A stretch of 48,529 nucleotides of DNA. Origin: Thermoplasmata archaeon. GTDB taxonomy: Archaea > Thermoplasmatota > Thermoplasmata > Lutacidiplasmatales > UBA184. A program made the translations under genes and the position numbers. Below are positions 1 to 7,688 of the stretch, piece by piece. The DNA is taken from positions 1 through 48,529 of the forward strand of contig JASHSU010000160.1 of assembly GCA_030038605.1 (NCBI GenBank), given 5' to 3'. The stretch's first letter is position 1. Each line of letters starts with the position of its first letter. The notes beneath the pieces were generated by a model. It saw only the letters and a program-made list of their open reading frames with translations, had not been told where the DNA came from and made no database searches.

Positions 1-205
1 TCACGAGCGGTCGGAGGGTCCGGGTCGCGTCGGCGTAGGGGGGCTCGAACGGCGGCCCTTCCACATGGATGACGCGCGCGCCGAACTCGCCCAGGTACGT
101 CGCGGCCCAAGGTCCCGCGACGAAGCGAGCCGACTCGAGGACCCGCAGGCCCGCGAGGGGGCCGAACGACGGGACGACCGGGTCGGACGACTCCGTACCG
201 GACAC
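1..205 (-). CDS. CaiB/BaiF family (type III) CoA-transferase, N-terminal part, runs off window
   Basis: The minus-strand frame from a GTG at 205 stays open to the window edge, giving 68 residues of the N-terminus. It carries the family's opening: Gly-Pro-Leu-Ala-Gly-Leu-Arg-Val-Leu-Glu, then Ala-Gly-Pro-Trp-Ala and Gly-Ala-Arg-Val-Ile-His-Val-Glu. Type III CoA-transferases move CoA between carboxylic acids in the cytosol; the catalytic Asp would lie outside the window, so the substrate cannot be inferred. The frame is too short for a simple ORF list and was read directly. The gene is divergent from the diiron protein at 295. A short acidic tail (about 12 residues) precedes the conserved start, so GTG 205 is likely but not certain. 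Confidence 0.8.
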   Translation of the reverse strand, partial: MSGTESSDPVVPSFGPLAGLRVLESARFVAGPWAATYLGEFGARVIHVEGPPFEPPYADATRTLRPLV

Positions 206-263
206 CGTCGCGGAGCGAGGCCGGGCGCGATAACCCGGGGGGTTCAGAACGGAACCTCGGCCA

Positions 264-271
264 CCAAATAG
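264..271 (+). promoter_or_regulatory. TATA-like element for the diiron protein gene
   Basis: CCAAATAG begins 31 nt before the ATG at 295. This matches the spacing seen at several other genes in the window and implies a leaderless transcript. Confidence 0.5.
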
Positions 272-294
272 CGCGCCCCCCTCGGTGACCGCAT

Positions 295-1032
295 ATGCCG
301 GAACCGCCGTGGGTGCGACTCGAGGGTGCCAAATTTCGCGACGAACTCACGCGCTACAAACTCGCGAACCACCCATTCGCGACCCACCCGTTCTTCGCCC
401 GGCTCGAGCGCGGTGAAGTTCCCAAGCTGGTGGTGCAGGCCTGGGTCCAGCAGTTCTACCCCTGGCTGGCGTCGGTCCCGATCGCGATGGCCGAGCGGTT
501 CTCCAACTGCTCGTGGGAGCCGGTCAATGACCGGTTCCGCCGGATGATTCTCGACCAGCTCCTGGAGGAAGCCGGGGACCCGAAGGGGAAGGCGCCGGGT
601 CACCCGGAGCTCTGGCTCCGGTTCTGCGAAGGGCTGGGGGTGCCGCGCGCCCAAGTGCAGTCGGCGCCGCTGTTGCCGAACACGATGGTGGCGATCGACG
701 ATTTCCTCTACACGAATCGGGTCCAGCCGTTCTATGTCTCGGCGGCCGGGTCGTCCGAGCCGCCGAACGTGCCCCTGTGCGCCCGTCTGTTGCCGGCCTT
801 CCAGAAACATTACCATGTCGACGACGACCACCTGGAGTACTACCGGCTGCACGTCACGGCCGACGTGGAGCACAGCGAGTGGATCGGGGAGATCGTGGCA
901 AGCTTCGCCTCGACCCCGGAGGTCCGGAAACAGATGTGGGACCAGATGATGCGGGGCTTCTCCATCCACGCCCTGCTCGTCGACGGCGTGCTCGCGGCGA
1001 CGAACGGCGGGGCGCCGCTCAAGTCTAAATAG
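295..1032 (+). CDS. Heme-oxygenase-like diiron protein (TENA/PqqC/CADD-like superfamily)
   Basis: 245 residues, all-helical PqqC/TENA-like fold by sequence. Six candidate metal ligands are visible: E92, H103, E155, H186, D190 and H193. The last three have the H-x3-D-x2-H spacing of the heme-oxygenase-like diiron oxidases, and the E155-to-H186 distance is close to that in chlamydial CADD. Members of this superfamily perform varied oxidations; CADD itself makes p-aminobenzoate. The reaction here is unknown. I do not see the Tyr and Lys that CADD sacrifices at equivalent places, so a pABA role is only a possibility. The gene lies just upstream of the chorismate/tryptophan operon but has its own promoter. 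The ATG is placed 31 nt after a TATA-like box, suggesting a leaderless mRNA. Confidence 0.75.
   Translation: MPEPPWVRLEGAKFRDELTRYKLANHPFATHPFFARLERGEVPKLVVQAWVQQFYPWLASVPIAMAERFSNCSWEPVNDRFRRMILDQLLEEAGDPKGKAPGHPELWLRFCEGLGVPRAQVQSAPLLPNTMVAIDDFLYTNRVQPFYVSAAGSSEPPNVPLCARLLPAFQKHYHVDDDHLEYYRLHVTADVEHSEWIGEIVASFASTPEVRKQMWDQMMRGFSIHALLVDGVLAATNGGAPLKSK
1025..1032 (+). promoter_or_regulatory. TATA-like element for the leader ORF and aromatic operon
   Basis: CTAAATAG overlaps the stop codon of the preceding gene and starts 30 nt before ATG 1055. It nearly matches the CCAAATAG before position 295 in sequence and spacing. Transcription would start at or next to the leader ATG. Confidence 0.55.
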
Positions 1033-1054
1033 GGTACAACGGTGGGGACGTGCG

Positions 1055-1123
1055 ATGACGGCACCGGCGCCCCGCGGATCTTGCGGGACGGGCCGGACGG
1101 CCGTCTCCACCTGGCTCTGGTGA
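1055..1123 (+). CDS. Putative tryptophan leader peptide (22 codons, ends Thr-Trp-Leu-Trp-stop)
   Basis: An ATG at 1055 opens a 22-codon frame. Its last codons are ACC TGG CTC TGG TGA, so two of the last three residues are Trp (rare codon in this GC-rich DNA). The ATG lies 30 nt after a TATA-like box, so the peptide would be translated from a leaderless mRNA. The stop codon is 2 nt before a strong hairpin (1126-1149) and about 100 nt before the first gene of an operon that ends in trpEGDCFBA. This is the geometry of bacterial trp leader peptides. The peptide is otherwise unremarkable and has no homologue I recognise. The function is inferred from position and Trp codons only. Confidence 0.5.
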   Translation: MTAPAPRGSCGTGRTAVSTWLW

Positions 1124-1125
1124 AC

Positions 1126-1149
1126 GGGAGGCGCCGGGACGGCGCCCCC
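1126..1149 (+). promoter_or_regulatory. RNA hairpin directly after the leader stop codon
   Basis: GGG-a-GGCGCC, loop gggac, then GGCGCC-CCC: nine GC pairs with one bulged A. The 5' arm begins 2 nt after the leader TGA, so a ribosome stalled on the Trp codons would cover it. No T-tract follows, so it is not a standard intrinsic terminator. GGGAGG (1126-1131) could alternatively pair with CCTCCC (1180-1185). Confidence 0.45.
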
Positions 1150-1191
1150 CCGTCGTGTCTTCGACCGATCCGGGCGGGACCTCCCGAGCGC

Positions 1192-1220
1192 TTCCCTCGA
1201 GCGTGACATCACGGAGGGAA
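1192..1220 (+). promoter_or_regulatory. Hairpin sequestering the ribosome-binding site of the aromatic operon
   Basis: TTCCCTC (1192-1198) pairs fully with GAGGGAA (1214-1220). Inside, CGTG (1202-1205) pairs with CACG (1210-1213), leaving a 3-nt bulge and a 4-nt loop. The Shine-Dalgarno GGAGGG (1213-1218), 6 nt before ATG 1225, is buried in the stem. This suggests control of translation of the first operon gene. Confidence 0.5.
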
Positions 1221-1224
1221 AACC

Positions 1225-1977
1225 ATGTACGGCAAGACCGTCCGACTGCGTCGACTGTTCCCGTCGGCCGACCGCCGACTGTTCTCGGTGCCGCTCGACC
1301 ACGCGGTATCGATGGGTCCGATCGACGGACTCGAGGAACTCGCCCCGCTCGCGCGCGACCTGCAAGACGGAGGCGTGGACCTGCTCATCGTCACCAAAGG
1401 CGCCGTCCGGGAGCTCGTGCCGGTGCTCGACCCCAAGACCCTCCTCGGCGTCCATGTCTCCGCGTCGACCAGCCTCGGACCGACCGCGAACCGGAAAGTG
1501 CTCGTCGCCACCGCGGCCGAGGCGGTGGGGCTGGGCGCGGACGTGCTCTCGGTCCAGGTGAACTTCGGTATCCCGGAGGAGGCCGACATGCTCACCGACC
1601 TGGGCCTGGCGGCCGACCAGTGCCGGCAACTGGGGCTGCCTCTCCTCTGCATGGCCTACGTGAAGAAGGACGGCGGCGGCACGCCCGACGAGCTACGTCA
1701 CGCGGCCCGGGCGGCGGCGGACCTCGGTGCGGACATCGTGAAGACCAGCTACCCGGGCTCCCTGGACGAATTCCGCCGTCTGTGCCGGACCACCCCCGTA
1801 CCGGTGCTCATCGGCGGCGGGGTCCGGGTCGAGCCGGAGGCGGCCTTCCTCCGACTCGTCGAGGAGAGTGTGCAGGCCGGTGGGGGAGGGATCTGCATCG
1901 GGCGGAATCTCTTCCAGCGCCGTCCGGTCGCTCCGCTGGCCCGTCGTATCGCGTCGTTGCTCCACGGGGCCTCCTAG
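1225..1977 (+). CDS. aroA': 2-amino-3,7-dideoxy-D-threo-hept-6-ulosonate (ADH) synthase
   Basis: Archaeal first step toward 3-dehydroquinate: condenses a 6-deoxy-5-ketofructose 1-phosphate fragment with L-aspartate semialdehyde, replacing DAHP synthase. 250 residues, slightly shorter than the Methanocaldococcus enzyme. It belongs to the class I aldolase (DeoC/LsrF) family, with Pro-Leu-Asp-His at 23-26, Tyr145 and the Schiff-base Lys173 in Asp-Ile-Val-Lys-Thr-Ser-Tyr. A glycine-rich phosphate-binding loop lies near Ile-Gly-Gly-Gly-Val. Shine-Dalgarno GGAGGG is 6 nt before ATG 1225, inside a hairpin. First gene of the 15-gene operon. The gene making the ketofructose precursor is not in the window. 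Confidence 0.93.
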   Translation: MYGKTVRLRRLFPSADRRLFSVPLDHAVSMGPIDGLEELAPLARDLQDGGVDLLIVTKGAVRELVPVLDPKTLLGVHVSASTSLGPTANRKVLVATAAEAVGLGADVLSVQVNFGIPEEADMLTDLGLAADQCRQLGLPLLCMAYVKKDGGGTPDELRHAARAAADLGADIVKTSYPGSLDEFRRLCRTTPVPVLIGGGVRVEPEAAFLRLVEESVQAGGGGICIGRNLFQRRPVAPLARRIASLLHGAS

Positions 1978-1986
1978 GGCGCGGCG

Positions 1987-3012
1987 ATGGCGCGTGAGCG
2001 GGTCGTCGTTCGGCCGGTCGCCCACGACCCGGCCGAACGGGCGGCGATCCTGGCCCGCGCTCGCATTCGGGGCTTCCGACGGTTCGTGCTCGCCGAGGCA
2101 GAGGCGGCGGAGAGTGCCGACCCGTCCGAGATCCTGCGCGAAGTCGAGCACGGTTTTCGCGACCCAACCGGCGCCGTGGTCCCCGTCGTTCGAGTCGCTT
2201 CCGAGGCCGAGCTCGCGGCCGCCGTCACGGCCACCGGCGCGGCGGGCACCCTCGCCGTTGAGTGGACGGCCGACCGAGTGATCCCACTCGAGAATGCCGT
2301 CGCCGCCCGCCGGGATCGGTTCGCCCTCTGGACGGTGGCCCGGACTCCCCGGGAGGTCCCCGGCGCCCTGGGAGCCCTCGAACATGGGGCCGACCTGGTC
2401 ATCGTGGAGATCCGGACCCCCGAGGAGATCGACGAACTCGAGCGCCTCGTGGAAGGGCCGCTGCCCGCCGCGCTCGACTGGCAATGGGCGCCACTGACGG
2501 GGGTGGCCCCCGCGGGCGTGGGGGACCGCGTGCTCGTGGACACCACCTCCCTCCTTCGTCCGGAGGAAGGGCTGCTCGTCGGCAGCGCGGCGGCGTACCT
2601 GTTCCACGTTCCCAGCGAGGCCGAAGGCTCGCGATTCAGCCGGCCTCGGCCGTTCCGAGTGAACGCTGGCGCGGCCCACTCCTATGTCCTCCGGCCCGAT
2701 GGAACGACGCGGTACCTTTCGGAACTGGAACCCGGCGACGCGGTACTGGTCGCCACGCCCGACGGTCCAGTCCGATCCGTGCGGGTTGGTCGGATCAAGG
2801 TCGAGCGTCGTCCGCTGGTCGTCCTCACCGTGCTGGACGGGAAGATCTCTCGGACCCTCTTCGCGCAGGAAGCCGAGTCCGTGCGGGTCACGACCGACAA
2901 GGGCCGCGAGTCCACCGCGACCGTTCGCGCCGGGGTACGGATCCGGGGCGTTCGATTGCCACCGGCGCGGCATCTCGGGGTCGCGATCGAGGAGGCCATC
3001 GAGGAACGATGA
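1987..3012 (+). CDS. aroB': 3-dehydroquinate synthase II (archaeal type)
   Basis: 341 residues along the whole length of the archaeal dehydroquinate synthase II family (unrelated to bacterial AroB). It oxidatively deaminates and cyclises the ADH synthase product to 3-dehydroquinate with NAD. Conserved family stretches are visible: Leu-Val-Asp-Thr-Thr-Ser-Leu-Leu-Arg-Pro-Glu-Glu-Gly-Leu, Val-Gly-Ser near 195, Pro-Phe-Arg-Val-Asn-Ala-Gly-Ala-Val-like at 219-228, and Gly-Arg-Ile-Lys-Val-Glu-Arg-Arg-Pro. Starts 9 nt after the ADH synthase stop, the only non-overlapping junction in the operon. Together the two genes form the archaeal replacement of AroG/AroB. Confidence 0.93.
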   Translation: MARERVVVRPVAHDPAERAAILARARIRGFRRFVLAEAEAAESADPSEILREVEHGFRDPTGAVVPVVRVASEAELAAAVTATGAAGTLAVEWTADRVIPLENAVAARRDRFALWTVARTPREVPGALGALEHGADLVIVEIRTPEEIDELERLVEGPLPAALDWQWAPLTGVAPAGVGDRVLVDTTSLLRPEEGLLVGSAAAYLFHVPSEAEGSRFSRPRPFRVNAGAAHSYVLRPDGTTRYLSELEPGDAVLVATPDGPVRSVRVGRIKVERRPLVVLTVLDGKISRTLFAQEAESVRVTTDKGRESTATVRAGVRIRGVRLPPARHLGVAIEEAIEER

Positions 3013-4502
3013 CCGGCCGTCGGCCCCTTCAGGTGGTCACCGTCACCGGCCGGTCCGTCCGCGCGGTACGGAAGGAGATCGACGCGGCTCGACTCTCCGG
3101 GGCGGACCTCGTCGAGATCCGATTCGACCGGTGGAGCCCGGCCGGCCGGCGTCGCGCGGGCGAATTATTCCCGAGCGCGGCGCCGTTGGTAGCCACCTAT
3201 CGGTCCCGGACGGAGGGCGGCGCGGGCGCCGACGACCGTTCGCGCCGCGCGGCGACCCTGTCCGCCCTCGCGGAGCATCCGTTCGCCTATCTCGACCTGG
3301 AGGCCGCACGGGACCGACCGCTGGAGGCGATGGCCGCCAGCCGAGGGGTGAAAGTGGTTCGTTCGACCCACGTGGTCGGCCCGGTCGATCTCGGAGCCCT
3401 GCGCTCCGCCGTCACGGAAGCTCCGCCCGACGGAGGGCTGGTGAAGGTCGTCATCCCCGCGACGCTCGAGGTCCTCGTGCGCGACCTGCTCCCGCTCGTC
3501 GACTCCCTCGCCGACCCCCGCCCGATCGTGCTGGCGACCGGACCGGCGGGCCCGCTCTGGCGGGGGTGGGCGGCTCGGCTCGGGCTTCCCTGGGTCTACT
3601 CGGCTCCGCCGGCGGGAATGGGGAGCGAGCCGGTCGAGAGGTCCCAGTTGCCCGTGGACCGTCTCGCTTCCTTCTTCGCCGCGCCCGACGCACCGATCTT
3701 CGCGGTCGTCGGCCATCCCGTAGCTCATTCGTTGAGCCCTGACATCCACCACGCCTGGATGCGACGGGCGGCGCAGGCGGGATTGTATGTCCCGCTCGAC
3801 CTGTCGACCGAGTCCGAGATGCGGGCGGCGGTGCGAGAACTACCCCCCCGAGGCGTTCGGGGCCTGAACGTCACGCACCCGTGGAAAGGACTGGCGTTCG
3901 AACTGGCGGGCGAGCGATCGGAAGCCGCCGACGTGACACGGCAGGCGAACTGCCTCACCTTCACCGGTTCCGCGATCCGAGCGGACAACACGGATCTCAG
4001 CGCGATCGAGCGTCGATTAGCGGAACTCTCCGACGAGGGGAAAGTGCCCCCCGAGGGACTCTCCGTGCTCGGCACCGGCGGGGCTGCCCAGTCCACGTTG
4101 GCCGCCGCCCGGTCCCGGCACCTTGCCGCGACCGTCTACGGTCGGTCGACCCCGCGCACCGACGAGGTAGCCGCGCGGTATGGGGCGAGGGCGGGTCGAG
4201 TCGAGACCGCATCTCCGACGGGACTTCTGGTCCACGCCACGACCGTGGGGCGCGCCGGTTCCGGTCCGCTCGGACTCCCCCTCACCCGGTTGGTCGCGCC
4301 CGGTGGCCACGTGGTCGACTGGGTTTACGGTGCGGAAGTCCCGGTGGTCGCGGAAGCAGCCCGTGCCGCGGGGGCGACGTACGAGGACGGACGTCGTCTG
4401 CTCGTGTATCAGGCGGCGCTCAGTTACCGAGCCTGGTGGGGCGAGGGTCCGGATGCTGCCTCGGTCGCCGATGTCTTGCGGGAGGTCGGATGCACGGCGT
4501 AG
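3009..4502 (+). CDS. aroDE: Bifunctional 3-dehydroquinate dehydratase (type I) / shikimate dehydrogenase
   Basis: 497-residue fusion for steps three and four of the shikimate pathway. Residues about 1-215 are a type I dehydroquinase with the Schiff-base Lys146 and catalytic His121 (Arg-Ser-Thr-His). Residues about 228-497 are shikimate dehydrogenase: Ser-Leu-Ser-Pro at 241-244, catalytic Lys293 in Asn-Val-Thr-His-Pro-Trp-Lys, Asp329 in Asp-Asn-Thr-Asp, a Gly-Thr-Gly-Gly-Ala nucleotide-binding loop, and the C-terminal Gln of the substrate site. ATGA overlaps the aroB' stop. AroDE fusions are known in plants and some other lineages; here fusion should channel dehydroshikimate. All key residues are intact. 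Confidence 0.93.
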   Translation: MTGRRPLQVVTVTGRSVRAVRKEIDAARLSGADLVEIRFDRWSPAGRRRAGELFPSAAPLVATYRSRTEGGAGADDRSRRAATLSALAEHPFAYLDLEAARDRPLEAMAASRGVKVVRSTHVVGPVDLGALRSAVTEAPPDGGLVKVVIPATLEVLVRDLLPLVDSLADPRPIVLATGPAGPLWRGWAARLGLPWVYSAPPAGMGSEPVERSQLPVDRLASFFAAPDAPIFAVVGHPVAHSLSPDIHHAWMRRAAQAGLYVPLDLSTESEMRAAVRELPPRGVRGLNVTHPWKGLAFELAGERSEAADVTRQANCLTFTGSAIRADNTDLSAIERRLAELSDEGKVPPEGLSVLGTGGAAQSTLAAARSRHLAATVYGRSTPRTDEVAARYGARAGRVETASPTGLLVHATTVGRAGSGPLGLPLTRLVAPGGHVVDWVYGAEVPVVAEAARAAGATYEDGRRLLVYQAALSYRAWWGEGPDAASVADVLREVGCTA

Positions 4503-5344
4503 CCCGTAGCTCCGCCGCATTGACCATCGTCAACGCGCTGCCGACCGGAGTCGGCTGTGCCGTTGGGATCGACCGGTTCGTTACGGTCGAAGTGAGCGCG
4601 GAGGCTTCCCCGCGGGACCGAGTCCGATGCGAACCGCCCGCGTCCGCCACGCCGCTTGTCCTCGCCTGCCTCGCCGAGGCCCGGGCGTGCACCCAGACCG
4701 ACGGGGCGTGGGACGTGGCGGTACGCGTTCGATCGGACATTCCCTCCGGCAAGGGGCTCAAGAGTTCCAGCGCGGTCGCGACCGCGACCCTTCGGGCCGC
4801 CGGCCGAGCCTGGGGGGCGGAACTGGAGCAACTCGAGGCGGCTCGTCTTGCGGCCCGGGTGGGACGAGCGGTTGGGGTCAGCGCGACCGGTGCGCTGGAC
4901 GACGCCCTGGCCGGCCTGGCGTCGGGCTTCGTGACCACCGACAATCGGACGGATACGGTGCTGCGCCGCGACGCGGTCGACCCGGAGTGGACCGCGCTGG
5001 TCTGCGTTCCCGCGGGGACCCACCCGCCGGCCCCCTCGTTGATGGCCGCGTTCCGGAACGTCGAGGCGGAAGGACGGCGTGCGGCGGACGCGGCCCGCGC
5101 GGGCCGGTACGCGGACGCGATGCAACAGAACGGAGCCCTGGTCGCGCGCGCGCTGGGCTACGACCGCCCCGCGTGGAGCGACGCCGTCGTACGAGCCGGG
5201 GCGGTGGCGTTCGGGATCAGTGGCCTCGGCCCCGCCGTCGGGGTCATCGTTCCACGGGACCGGGCCGACACGGCGCTGCACGCGATTCCGCCCGACGCCG
5301 GGGAGCGCTTCCCCGTGCAGTTCGCGCGCGAGGCAGCCCCGTGA
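4490..5344 (+). CDS. aroK: Shikimate kinase, archaeal GHMP type
   Basis: 284 residues. Phosphorylates shikimate at O3 with ATP. This is the archaeal GHMP-superfamily enzyme, not the bacterial P-loop kinase. The ATP-binding signature Pro-Ser-Gly-Lys-Gly-Leu-Lys-Ser-Ser-Ser-Ala near residue 84 identifies it, with Gly-Ala-Leu-Asp-Asp-Ala and the C-terminal Gly-Ile-Ser-Gly-Leu-Gly-Pro-Ala glycine motif. ATG 4490 lies inside the end of aroDE (13-nt overlap), and the product begins a few residues before the conserved first strand, which supports this start. Confidence 0.92.
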   Translation: MHGVARSSAALTIVNALPTGVGCAVGIDRFVTVEVSAEASPRDRVRCEPPASATPLVLACLAEARACTQTDGAWDVAVRVRSDIPSGKGLKSSSAVATATLRAAGRAWGAELEQLEAARLAARVGRAVGVSATGALDDALAGLASGFVTTDNRTDTVLRRDAVDPEWTALVCVPAGTHPPAPSLMAAFRNVEAEGRRAADAARAGRYADAMQQNGALVARALGYDRPAWSDAVVRAGAVAFGISGLGPAVGVIVPRDRADTALHAIPPDAGERFPVQFAREAAP

Positions 5345-6606
5345 CCGTTCGTCGGGTGGCTCCGGGTCCCGTTCGAGGAACCCTTCGGGCTCCGCCGTCC
5401 AAGAGCTACACCCATCGAGCCCTCGTCGCGGGGTTCCTGGCCGGCCGGCGGTTCGTCGTCGCACATCCCCTCGACTCGGACGATACCCGAGCCACGGTCC
5501 GGGCCCTCGCGGCCCTCGGGCGACGTACGCGTCGGCGGCGTGGGAGCTGGGTCGTTGAGGGCCGCCGGCTCCGTACCCCGCCCCGGTCTTCCATCCAGTG
5601 TGGGGAATCCGGCACCACACTGCGGTTCGCCGTCGCGCTGGCGGCGACCGAGCCGTGGCCGGTCCGGTTTCGAGGTCGGGGTAACTTGCGTCATCGCCCG
5701 ATGGCTCCCCTGCTCGGGGCCCTGCGCACGCTGGGCGCTCGTGTTGACCCGGGCGTCACGACACTTCCCTTCACCGTTCAGGGTCCCATCGAGGGCGGCC
5801 GCGTACGCGTCGATAGTTCCGAGAGCTCGCAATTCACCTCCGCCCTCTTGCTCGTCCTTCCCACGCTCTCCGCGGACTCGGCCCTGACCCTCACCGGGCG
5901 GGTCGTCTCGGAGCCGTACATTCAAGCGACGCAGGCCGTACAGCACGCGTTGGGCATTGTCTCCCGACGGCGGGGACGAACGTTCCGGATTCCCGGAGGG
6001 CAGTCCGTCCGCGGCCGCCGGTTCGATGTACCCGGCGACGCATCCTCCGCCGCCTATCTGTGGGCCGCCGCCGCATTGTGCGGAGGGCCGGTGACCGTGA
6101 AGGGGATCGACCCCCGGTGGCCCCAAGCGGACCTCGCCGTCCTCGACTTGCTCCGGTCGTCCGGGGCGCTCGTCCACCGGACGGGGAGTTCCGTCACCGT
6201 CCGGGCCGGACGGCGCCGGCCGTTTTCCATCGACCTCACCGCCTCGCCGGACTTGTACCCCCTGGCCGCAGTTCTGGCGGCGGCCGCCCCGGGCCGGTCC
6301 GTGCTTCGCGGGGCTTCCCACGTCGCGCTCAAGGAGTCGGACCGCCGAGCCGAAACGGTCCGCCTCCTCCGGGCCCTGGGCGCCCCCGTGCGAGCGACCT
6401 CGGCGGGACTGGTGGTCGACGGCGGCCACCCGTTCCGAGCGCTCGACCTGCGGGATCTGGCAGACCACCGCCTGTTGATGGCGGCGGCGGTGGCGGCCCG
6501 GGCAGCGAGCGCTTCCAGCCACCTGGGACCGGCCGAAGCCGTCCGGAAATCGTACCCCTCGTTCTGGCATGACTTGGATCACCTGACCGGAGGCGTCGGG
6601 CGATGA
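5341..6606 (+). CDS. aroA: 3-phosphoshikimate 1-carboxyvinyltransferase (EPSP synthase)
   Basis: 421 residues, normal length. Transfers the enolpyruvyl group of PEP to shikimate 3-phosphate. Visible signatures: Pro-Pro-Ser-Lys-Ser-Tyr-Thr-His-Arg near 18-26, Gly-Glu-Ser-Gly-Thr-Thr-Leu-Arg, Asp-Leu-Tyr-Pro-Leu-Ala (catalytic Asp), Lys-Glu-Ser-Asp-Arg and Asp-His-Arg-Leu-Leu-Met. GTG start overlaps the aroK stop (GTGA). Basic residues are more common than usual in residues 75-105 but no motif is lost. Confidence 0.94.
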   Translation: MTVRRVAPGPVRGTLRAPPSKSYTHRALVAGFLAGRRFVVAHPLDSDDTRATVRALAALGRRTRRRRGSWVVEGRRLRTPPRSSIQCGESGTTLRFAVALAATEPWPVRFRGRGNLRHRPMAPLLGALRTLGARVDPGVTTLPFTVQGPIEGGRVRVDSSESSQFTSALLLVLPTLSADSALTLTGRVVSEPYIQATQAVQHALGIVSRRRGRTFRIPGGQSVRGRRFDVPGDASSAAYLWAAAALCGGPVTVKGIDPRWPQADLAVLDLLRSSGALVHRTGSSVTVRAGRRRPFSIDLTASPDLYPLAAVLAAAAPGRSVLRGASHVALKESDRRAETVRLLRALGAPVRATSAGLVVDGGHPFRALDLRDLADHRLLMAAAVAARAASASSHLGPAEAVRKSYPSFWHDLDHLTGGVGR

Positions 6607-7688
6607 TGTCGTTCGGCGAACGGTTCCGGGTGACGGTGTTCGGCTCGAGCCACGGACCGGAGGTCGGAGTGACGGTGGAGGGGATTCCGCCCGGCACCCC
6701 GATCGACGCGGAGGCGATCCAGACGGCCCTGGACCGGCGACGACCGGTCGGACGGAGGTTGGCCACCAAGCGCGCCGAGGAGGACCGGCTGGTCGTCGAT
6801 CAGGGCGTACGCGAAGGGCGGGCCGACGGCACGGCGTTCCGCGCCCACGTCGCGAACGAGGATGTGCGGCGCGAGCCGTACGACCGCCTTCGGGACACGC
6901 CCCGCCCGGGCCACGCGGATTATCCCGCCCGGGTCCGGTACGGCCCGGACGCCGACCTTTCCGGGGGCGGGATCTTCTCCGGTCGCATGACGGTGGGTCT
7001 CGTCATCGCGGGGGCGATCGCGCGGTCGATGCTCGCCCCGCGGGGTATCGACCTGCTCGCGTTCACCCGCAGCATCGGGACCGAAACCTGCGCTCCGGCG
7101 GACGACGCCGACCTCTCCGCACTCCGCACCGCCGCGGGCCGGAACGAGGTCGGCGCGCCGGACCCGGTCGCGGCGGGGAGGATGGAAGAGGCCATCGCGG
7201 TGGCTCGCCGAGACGGCGACTCGCTCGGAGGTATTGTCGAACTCCGAGTGGACGGTCTCCCCGTCGGGTTAGGGGAACCGTTCTTCGATTCGGTCGAGAG
7301 CGTGCTCGCGCACGCCCTGTTCGCCATCCCGGCCGTCAAGGGCGTCGAGTTCGGAGCCGGATTCGGTGCGGCCCAACTGCGGGGCAGCGAACACAACGAC
7401 CCGTTCGTGTGGGCCGGGGACCGCGTGCGCACGGCGACCAACCACGCGGGCGGCATCCTGGGTGGCCTTTCCACCGGCATGCCGCTGGTCGCGCGCGTCG
7501 CGGTGAAGCCGACGTCGTCGATCGCGAAGAGCCAGACGACCGTGAACTTGCGGACGCACGAGGCGACGACCCTCGTGGTGACGGGCCGGCACGACCCGTG
7601 TATCGTGCCCCGGGCGGTGGTCGTCGTCGAGCACGTCGCGGCGTTCGCCCTCGCGGACCTCGCCCTTCGCGGAGGATTCCTGGGATGA
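6603..7688 (+). CDS. aroC: Chorismate synthase
   Basis: 361 residues. Performs the reduced-FMN-dependent trans-1,4 elimination of phosphate from EPSP to give chorismate. Recognised from the Phe-Gly-Ser-Ser-His-Gly-Pro N-terminal motif, Arg-Arg-Pro-Val-Gly-Arg-Arg, Gly-Gly-Gly-Ile-Phe-Ser-Gly-Arg, and the long Asn-His-Ala-Gly-Gly-Ile-Leu-Gly-Gly-like block near 278. The ATG overlaps the aroA stop. It closes the shikimate section; the next two genes feed the pathway's start. Confidence 0.94.
   Translation: MMSFGERFRVTVFGSSHGPEVGVTVEGIPPGTPIDAEAIQTALDRRRPVGRRLATKRAEEDRLVVDQGVREGRADGTAFRAHVANEDVRREPYDRLRDTPRPGHADYPARVRYGPDADLSGGGIFSGRMTVGLVIAGAIARSMLAPRGIDLLAFTRSIGTETCAPADDADLSALRTAAGRNEVGAPDPVAAGRMEEAIAVARRDGDSLGGIVELRVDGLPVGLGEPFFDSVESVLAHALFAIPAVKGVEFGAGFGAAQLRGSEHNDPFVWAGDRVRTATNHAGGILGGLSTGMPLVARVAVKPTSSIAKSQTTVNLRTHEATTLVVTGRHDPCIVPRAVVVVEHVAAFALADLALRGGFLG

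Noticed and set aside
1126-1149. Intrinsic terminator after the diiron gene.
   Set aside because: The hairpin is followed by C residues rather than a T-tract, and it lies downstream of a promoter and leader ORF.
244-1629. 461-residue open frame on the minus strand.
   Set aside because: High-GC shadow of the diiron and ADH synthase genes; Arg/Gly/His-rich without any family motif.
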